In this document: one piece after another, positions 10,501-19,500 of the stretch
Layout of the letters: each line of letters opens with the position of its first letter
Position numbering within the stretch: the stretch's first letter is position 1
Assembly: GCF_900110645.1 (NCBI RefSeq)
Contig: NZ_FOFB01000009.1
Span: 70,517 to 134,516 of the forward strand
Origin: Neolewinella agarilytica
GTDB lineage: Bacteria > Bacteroidota > Bacteroidia > Chitinophagales > Saprospiraceae
Reading direction: 5' to 3'
DNA length: 64,000 nt
Position numbers and translations under genes: made by a program
The notes under the pieces: model-generated
What the model saw: the letters and a program-made list of their open reading frames with translations, nothing else
The model's database searches: none
Told to the model about the DNA's origin: nothing

Positions 10501-13500
10501 GTGACCTCGTAGTCTCCGGCAGCGAGGTTGGTCGCGACGCCGTCTTCCAACTCGTTGTCGTGACTCCAGGCGAAGGTGTAAGGGGCCGTGCCTCCTTCCG
10601 GTGCGACTTCCAGGCTGCCATTATCTTCTCCACAGGTCGTTGCCTGCTGGCTGATGAGAGTCACGCCGGCCGGGCCGGCGATGAAGTCGATGCTGAAGGT
10701 CTGCACGTCCGTACAGCCGTTGGCATCGGTAATGGTGACGCTGTAGTCGTCGGCTTCAAGATTGTCGAAACTGGCCACATCTTCGCCCGGGGCGTGCGAC
10801 CACTCGAAGGTGAAGGGTTCCGTTCCGCTGGTGACAGAGATCGTGGCGCTGCCCGTTCCGTTGTCACAGATGGCATCACTGCGTTCGCTGAGACTGGTGG
10901 CAAGAGCGTCCTGTCCGGTCAGGGTAAGCATAATGCTGGCGGTACACCCATTTGCGTCAGTAATGTCGATGGTGTAATCATCAGGAACGAGGCCAGTGGC
11001 CGTCGGGCCGTCGAGGGTGTCGTCATGGCTCCAGACGTAGGTCAGGGGAGCGGTGAGTCCTTCAGCGAGGACGGTAACCTGTCCGTTGTCTTCTCCGCAA
11101 CTTGGATTGGTTTGGCTGCTGATCGTCAGCACCGGCAGATCACTCGCTTCAATGGTAAATACATCGACTACGGAGCAATCGTTAGCGTCGGTGATGGTGA
11201 CCTCGTAGTCTCCGGCAGCGAGGTTGGTCGCTATGCCGGTGTCTAGCTCATCATCATGGGCCCAGTCGAAGGTGTAGGGCGCGGTGCCACCGACCGGGGA
11301 AATGCTTAGACTGCCGTTGTTCTCGCCACAGGTGGTTCCCTCGTTGCTAACAGAATTTATGGCAGACGGGCCGAGTTCCAGACCTACGAAGAAGTCGATC
11401 CCGAAAGTGGCACCGTTAACATCAGTCACCGTGACTGTATAATTGCCGCGAGCAAGGTTGTCGAAGGAGGCTTCATTAACGCCTGGTGCGTGGGACCAGG
11501 CGTAGAAGAAGGGGGCTGTACCCGAGAGCACATTTACCTCCGCGGCACCATTATCATCAGTACATACTGAGTTTCTGAGGTTAATGATTTCTGCGGTCAG
11601 GCCTTCGGTAAGCACTACCGTGAGTTCAACGGCACAGTTGTTAACATCGGAAACGGAAACGGTGTAACTGCCTGCGGTCAGGTCATCCGCCAAAGGGGCA
11701 TCAACGGTATCGTCATGACTCCACTGGTAAGTAAGCGGATCCGTGAAACCAGAGGTCGTGATGCTGATGGAGCCGTTAGCCAACCCTCCGGTGGGGTTGA
11801 CCTGCTCGTCGAGATTAACGGTGGGTGCGGCGCTACCTGCAACGGTGAAGGTCTCAGTGAAGGAACAATTTTGAATGTCGATTATCGTCAGGGTATAGTC
11901 GCCCGGAGCGAGTTCAGTCAGGGTCGGGTCATTTACCTCGGGGAAATCAACCCAATCATACTCAAAGGGTGGATTACCACCGACGGGGGCAACGGTTAAT
12001 ACTGCATTGCTCTCTCCACAGGTGGTTCCTTCGTTGGCCGTTGCAACGATTGCCGTGGGGCCTGAGCGGGAGACGATAGAGAAACTCACAACCGTCATTG
12101 CACCTGCGTCATCGCTCACTGTAACCATGTAGTTGCCACCGGCGAGATTGTCGAAACTGTTAACATTTTCACCTGGAGCGTGTGACCACTCATAAGTGTA
12201 AGGGAATTCACCGACGTTGACCAGAATGGTGGCTTCCCCATCGTCGTTTGAACAGCCTGCGTCCCGAAGATTGATGACCCGGGCACTAATAATGGGTACG
12301 CCCAACTGGATAGTGATCATCTCTGAACAGCCTGGTTCATCGGAAACGGTAAGCGTATAGGTCCCCGCCGGAACACCTTCCAGGAACGGAGAATTGATAC
12401 TGGGATCGTGGCTCCAGCTATAAGTGATCGGTTCGGTAAATCCGGAGACTACTACACCGATCTCACCGTTGGCCATGCCATCAGTAGGCTGGAATATGTA
12501 GTCGAGGATGATCTCTGGTTCGGGAGCAGGCTCAACGGTGAAGACTCTGCTAAGCGAACAGCCCTGTCCGTCGGTGACCGTCACGGCGTAATCGCCGATA
12601 GCCAGGTCGGTCAGTTCTCCATTCGTTACGTCCAGGAAATCGGCCCAATTGTAAGTGTATGGAAATTGTCCGTCCGCGGGTAAGAGCTCCAGGGTGCCAT
12701 TGTCCAGCCCGCAGGAGGCGGGGCGGGAGTAGGAGAAAAACTCAGAGAACCCACCCTCAAATTCAAGCTCGAAACTGAGGTTGAAAGTAGCACCGGTAGC
12801 GTCTGAGACCTGCACACTATAACTTCCTTCGGAGAGATTTTCGAATGAGGGGACATCCTCACCCGGCGCGTGGGACCAGGCGTAGCTGTAGGGCGCAGTA
12901 CCGGTCAGTACGTTCACCTCCGCCGTGCCGGTGTTGTTGGTACACACCGGATTGTTGACATTGATGAGTTCGGCGATGAGCCCGGAGTTGAGCACTACGG
13001 TTACTTCGTCGTAGCATAGGTTGGCGTCCTGAACGCCGACGGTATAAGTGCCGGCAGACAGGTTAGCTGCTATTGGTCCTTGCAGGTTATCGTCATGGCT
13101 CCAAAAATAAGTAAGTGGAGGCACGAAACCAGTCGTGGAGATGGTGATTGAACCATTATTCGCCCCTCCGGTAGGGTTCACCTGGTTGGTAACGCTGACG
13201 GCTACCGGGGCGCTACCATTGATGGTATAGGTTCCGCTAACGGTACAGCCATTGGCATCGGTTACCGTCAGGTGGTAATCGCCCGCCGGACCGCTAATGC
13301 CATCGAAGCCATTGGTCTGACCACTGGTCTGATCGGCTATTTCTGCCCAGTCGAATACATACGGGCGCAAACCTCCGGAGGCATTTACGTAGAGGAAGCC
13401 ACTGCCGTTCCCGCAACGGGTATGCACTTGGGTGAATAGGTTCAGGGTTGGGGGTTCGTCGACGTTTATACGACCGGACCACTGTCCCGTACAGCCGGTA

Positions 13501-16500
13501 GCATCAGTAACCGTTGCTCGATAAAATCCGGCGTTAAGATCGGTAAAACCGGGTACGTTTTCGCCAGGAGCATGTTCCCAGTCATACCTGAAAGGTGGGG
13601 TGCCATTAGAAACGGTCAGGCTTATACTTCCATTACCATCAACACAAAGTGAGTGGGTTCTGGTGTCGGTTACCGTAATGGATCCTACGTTTTCTACCGT
13701 GAAGGTTTCCGTTACCGTACAGACGCCATCGGTTGCGGTTACTTGATACTGGCCTCCGGCAAGGTTCTCGGCTATCGGACCAGTGAGTTCAGGGTCATGG
13801 CTCCAGGCATAGGTAGTGAGTAAGCCAAGGCCAGTACCGATGACGTTAAGTTGCCCATTTGATTGTCCGCAATCTGCGGGAAGGCTTCCAGAGACTTCAA
13901 ACAGATCGGGCAGGGGGCTTCCGTTAATGTTGAAAGATCTTTCGGAGGTACAGCCGTCCGCATCGGTAGCGGTAACGGAGTAGGTTCCGGCGGCCAGGTT
14001 TGTAGCCGTGCCGGTAACCAGAGTGTTGGTATGGCTCCACCGATACGTGAAGGGGGCGTTGCCGGAAGTAGGTTCTACGGTGAGGCTGCCGTTGTCGAGT
14101 CCACAGCTGGTATGTGTACGGCTGAGGTCAGTAAGGAAAGCGCCGCCGGGCGAGCCTTCAATGTTGTAGTTTAGCACGACCGAGCAGCGCGGACCGTTTT
14201 CCGTTACGGTTACGGAGTAATCTCCCGCAGCCAAACCGGAGGCAAAGTTTCCAACGAGACCGGGATCATGACTCCAGTTGTAGCGTATGCCATTGACGTT
14301 GCCGGTCGTTTCGAGAGTAATATTGCCATTGGGCGTTGCACAATCCGAAGGCTCCTGTCTGACGATTTGTACGGACAGCGGATTTGTGCTGGGAGCGATA
14401 TTATACGTCCGATCAATACTACACCCGTTATCATCAGTGATCGTGACGGTGTAGTCGCCGGGGGCAAGATTGGTCGCCGGGCTCGTGGTGAGAGTGTTGG
14501 AGTGACTCCAGGCGTAGGTGAAGGGAGCCGTGCCGCCTACGGGCTCGGCGGTAATTTGACCGTTGTCGAGCCCACAGGTAGTTGCCTGGGCAGAACCATT
14601 GATCAGGCCTATGCCGCCGTTGCTGTTAATGGAAATGGTCAATTCGTCGGTACAGCCGTTTGCGCTGGTGACCGTAACCGTACTGAGACTGCCCGGAAGA
14701 TTATTCACTGTAGGGCCGTTGGCCATCGGGTCATGCGACCAGGCGTAGAGAATGGGTTCGATGCCGCCGGTGGTCGTTACGGCGGCTGTCCCGCTATTTT
14801 GGCCGCAGGCCGTTGGGGTGCTGCTCTCCAGGCTTACGGTAATGCCGGGGATTGAACTAAGCTCAACAGTCTGTTGTCTGCTACAACCTGTTACATCGGT
14901 AGCCGTAATGGTGTAGGTACCTGCGGAAAGTGAACTCGCGAAACTTACGGTACGCTCAGGATCGTCACTCCAGGCATAGCTGTAGGGTGGGGTGCCGCCC
15001 ACTGCCTGGACGGTAATGCCGCCAAAACCACTGTCGCAAGTATCATCATCCGCACTTAGAACATTGATCGCTACGGTAGCATCGATAGTTACGTCCAGAA
15101 TTTCACTTTCACAGCCGTTGGCCGCTTGCATTTGGAACTGGTAGTCCCCGGGGGCAAGACCGCTGAATGTTGGCGAAGAGTCGTAGGTGCCGCCAGCGAT
15201 ACGATACATAAAGGGGGCGAGGCCGCTGGTGCCGGCTAAGGTAACGGAGCCATCATCGAGCCCGTTACAACTCACAGTGCTGGAAAGCACCGTCAGCCCC
15301 GGGGGAGCTGGCGGCGGAACGACTACAGATGTCTGGCCACTACATCCCGTTGCATCCGTGACGGTTACGTTATAAGTTCCGGAGTTCAAACCGATGAACC
15401 CGGATATATTGTCGCCGGGGGCGTGCTCCCAGTCGTAGGTAAAGGGAGGTGTGCCGTTTAGCACGGTTACGCTCGCGGTACCACTACCTTCCTCACAGCC
15501 AACGTTGGCACCCGTTGCCTCAAGCTCGTTAAAGCCCGTATTGGCGACATTATACGTGGCTTCCACGCTACAACCATTACTACCCGTAACCGTCACGGTA
15601 TAATCGCCACCGGAAAGGTTCTCCGCCAGAGGACCATCGAGGTTCGAGTTGTGACTCCAGCTGAAAGTTGGATCTGGTACAAAGCCCGGGGTAACGGTCA
15701 GGCTGCCATTGGCCTGGCCGCAAGCCGATGGGGTGCTACTCTGTAAGAAGATCTGAGCGGCGTTGCTGGGGGCGATGGTAAAGCTGCCCACCGACGTACA
15801 GCCCTCCGTATCGGTAGAAGTAACGCCGTAGGTCCCGGCAGCCAAATTGCTCACCGTTCCGATGCTTAAGGTATTGGTATGGCTCCACCGGTATTCAAAG
15901 GGAGGGGTGCCGAAAGCGGGTACTACTTCCAGCGCACCGTTGTCTAGCCCGCAGCTTGTATTGGTAAGGGAGGTTATCGTCATCATCGCACCGTTCGGGC
16001 TACCGGTAACGTTAACGTCGATGCTTGCGGTACAACCAGTACCGTCTTCCGTAACGGTGATGGAGTAATCACCCGCCGCCAGTCCGGAGGCAAATTGGCC
16101 AGTAATGCCCGCATCATGACTCCAGGCGTAGGTCACGCTGTTGGTATTGCCTGACACGCCCACATTTATGGAGCCATTGCTCATTCCGCAGTCGGAAGGT
16201 GTCACGTTGTTGGTGCCCAGTACGATCGGGCTGGAGGAAATGATGGTAAAATCACGTTCCAGGCTACATCCATTGGCGTCCGATACAGTCACCGCGTAGG
16301 TGCCTTCGGCCAGATTAATGGCCTGGTTGGTCGTTAGGGCATCAGTATGGCTCCAGGTGTAGTTGTAGGGCGGGGTTCCTCCTACGGGAGTAAGGGTGAT
16401 TTGGCCGTCGTCCTGCCCACAGGAAGTAGCTTCCACTATATCGGTCAACCCCTGGAGGCCAATAGAATTAGTGGCTGGAATGGTCAGCTGGTCCGTACAG

Positions 16501-19500
16501 CCGTTACTGCTGGTTGCCGTGACGATCACGTCGACTGTGTTCGGAAGATTGCTAACGGTAGGTCCGTCTGCCGTTAGGTCGTGCGACCAGCTATAAGCTA
16601 CCGGGTCAATGCCTCCCGTGCTGGCCAGGGTGGCCGTGCCATTAGCAAGTCCGCAGCTATTCGGCGTGCTACTCACCAGGCTAAGACTGATACCCGGCGT
16701 AGTAGTCACCGTGGCGGTTGCCTGGGAACTGCATCCCACGATGTCGGTAACCGTGATGGTATAGTCGCCGCCGGGAAGGCCCGTAGCGGATGCCTGGCTC
16801 CGGTTTAGGTCATCGCTCCAGGCGTAGGTGTAGGGTGGGGTCCCGCTACTTACGCTGACGGTGACGCTGCCGTTACCACTTTCGCAGGCATCAGTGCCAA
16901 TGAATAGCGACAATGACGGGCCCGCACTCGAATTGACAGTTGCCGTAAAGGTCTGAGAACAGCCAGCTGCACTGGTCACAATGACGTCGTAAGAACCAGC
17001 CAGCAGATTAGTAGCGGTAGGGCCCGTCTGTCCGTCTGGCCAGGCAAAGGAGTAGCCGTCGTTGCCGCCCACAACGTTCACCGTGGAGCTGCCGTCGGCA
17101 GTATTACAAGTAGCGGCAACGATAGCACCTTGCTCCAGGCTAAAGAGCGGAAGCTGGCCTACGGGCGCGCCAATCAAGGCACTCTCGCAGCCGTCGGCGT
17201 CCCGTACCTGAAACTGGTAAGCACCCGGCGCAAGATCGGTGAAAACAGGATCGGGACTGTAGACGTCTCCTTCCATTCGGTAAGAGAAGGGGGCGCGGCC
17301 GCTGGTGCCGGCAAGGGTAACGGAGCCGTTGTTGCCCCCAACACAGCTGTTGGTGATGGAAACCCATTCTCCGGCTACCGGATCCGGATCGCTGATGACG
17401 ATTGGTTCGCTGGTGGCCGAACAGCCCGCCGCATCAGTAACCACAATGGTGTAGGTACTTGCCGTTAGGCCGGTAAATGTGCCGTCAGAGACGGGGGGCG
17501 CACCGTCCAGGGAATACTGGTAGGGAGGGGTGCCGCCGCCGGCCTGTGCTACTATTTGGCCGTCATTCTCCCCGTTACAGGTGGCGTCGGTGGGCGTGGC
17601 GCTGATGGTAAGATCATTGTTCTGGCTTATCAGGTCTACGCTGAGCAGGCCGTCCTGTAAGCAGTTAGCATCATCAAATACCCGTACGATGTAGTTTCCG
17701 GCTGGCAGTTCATCAAAAAACAATTCGCTCTGCCGTGGGCCACCGTTGATAGATGCCATGATGTTTGAGGAAAGGGGGTAACTGTTTTGCGTAATGTTGA
17801 TCCGGAAGCTCCCGGTGGGGGAGCAACCCGGTTGCACCACATCCACGATCTCCGCCTGGAGGGGATCCCGACCGCCAACCCAGGCGTAACTTTCCACGAT
17901 GCAGCCATTGGTCGACTCGATCCGGTAGTCGTACCGCTGGCGGGTCAAGTCTCTGCGTTCAACGAGCCCATCCTGTACTACACTGAACGAAGGTTCGCCA
18001 TCGTCGAGCCAGTCGAATTGGTAAGGGCCTACGCCGCCAAAAAGGTCGACGATGAGTACGCCGTTGCCGGTACCGGGGCAAGGGGTTTCGTCTTCCGTTC
18101 TGACGCCTACTGAAATAGCACCGGGGGAGATAGGTATATCAATCACCTGCGAAATTTCACAGTTATTGGCGTCGTAAACACCAACCTGGATATCCCCGGA
18201 GGCCGCGTTCGTAATGTCAAGTACCGCTGGGCTGCCGATTGGAACCTGGCTTTCCCCCAGGTAGACAAAAGTTAAGGGTTCTACCCCGCCAGTAGCTCGA
18301 ACCCTGACCTGAGCGTCACGGGCGCCGGGGCAACTCTCTCCCTGAATACTTTCCACCTCTAAGCTGAGCGGCAGCGGCGGTGCCGGGTTTTCAAAAGTGG
18401 CTGTCTGGCAGCGTTGTCCGGTAGCCGGATTATCAATGAAAACGGTTACCGTACCCGGTAGCATGCCCGATAGAAAAATAACGGAGTCCGCCGTCGTAAT
18501 GGCTGCCGGGGCGGCTACACCATCGGTACTGAAAGTATAGGTCGTGAGCCCCAGCCCACCGTTGACCCGCATAATGCCCGTTAAAAACTCATCTAGTTCG
18601 GGGGGGCACTCTCCATCCCTTATCGGCGTAGGAGTAAATCTCACGCCATATTCCTGGGTCGGTTCGTACCATGGAAAATAACTGACGGTTCGGTCTTCGT
18701 AAACACAATTCCGGGCATCTCGCATGATCACCGCTACGAAGCCCTCTCCGCTAATATCAAAAGTGGTCTGCGGCGAAAAATCATAAATGGTCGTTGCAGA
18801 GCCTACCCCAGCCACTAGGCTGAACTCGTAAGGCGGGGTTCCCCCCGTTGGGTTACTGATGCTGAACGTAGCCCCGGAGCCGTCGCACTCTAATCCTTTG
18901 GTAAAGCCAGCAGTAAACGACATCTGATCGGGGCTGACGAGTCGAACCAGTTCTTCCGGCGGGCCACCCACTTCGTGCGATTGTGCGATGCAGCTTGCAC
19001 CAGAGATGGTCAAACTGGGCTGAATACGAGCGAAGTAAGCGAAGGTGCTTGGGTCTTCTGGAATGTTTGCAAGGTCAAAATAGGCATTTATGCTGGGGAG
19101 TCCCCCAATGGTGATGGTATTGTCTTTGGAGTAGGTGTAGCTGAAGCTAGGTAGGCTAACGGGTATAAATCCCGAATTGTCAGAAGGGCCCGTTGAGATG
19201 TAAAGGTCAATGTCGAAAATGTCTTCGGGGTCTCCTCCTCCGTATTTCAGGGTAATGGACCCGTCATAGGCTTCATAACAGCTGGGATCTGTCTTGTCAA
19301 TAATCTCAATGAAAAGTGGGCCCTCCGGTAGGGCGGTAAAGGGAACCGCCGCTGATGTACACTCAATGTGTATGGGCAAAGGGGAATAATGCAGTATGCC
19401 CAGCTCAAAAAGATAGTTGCCGGGCATTTGTCCACTCACCAGGATTTCCTGTATCGGATCATCAGGAGCGGTAAGTAAGGTTATGGGGCTTCCAAAAAGA

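Noticed and set aside
9390-11110. CRISPR array
   Set aside because: The regular repeats are 696 bp, coding and in frame; there are no 24-40-bp repeats with unique spacers and no cas genes.
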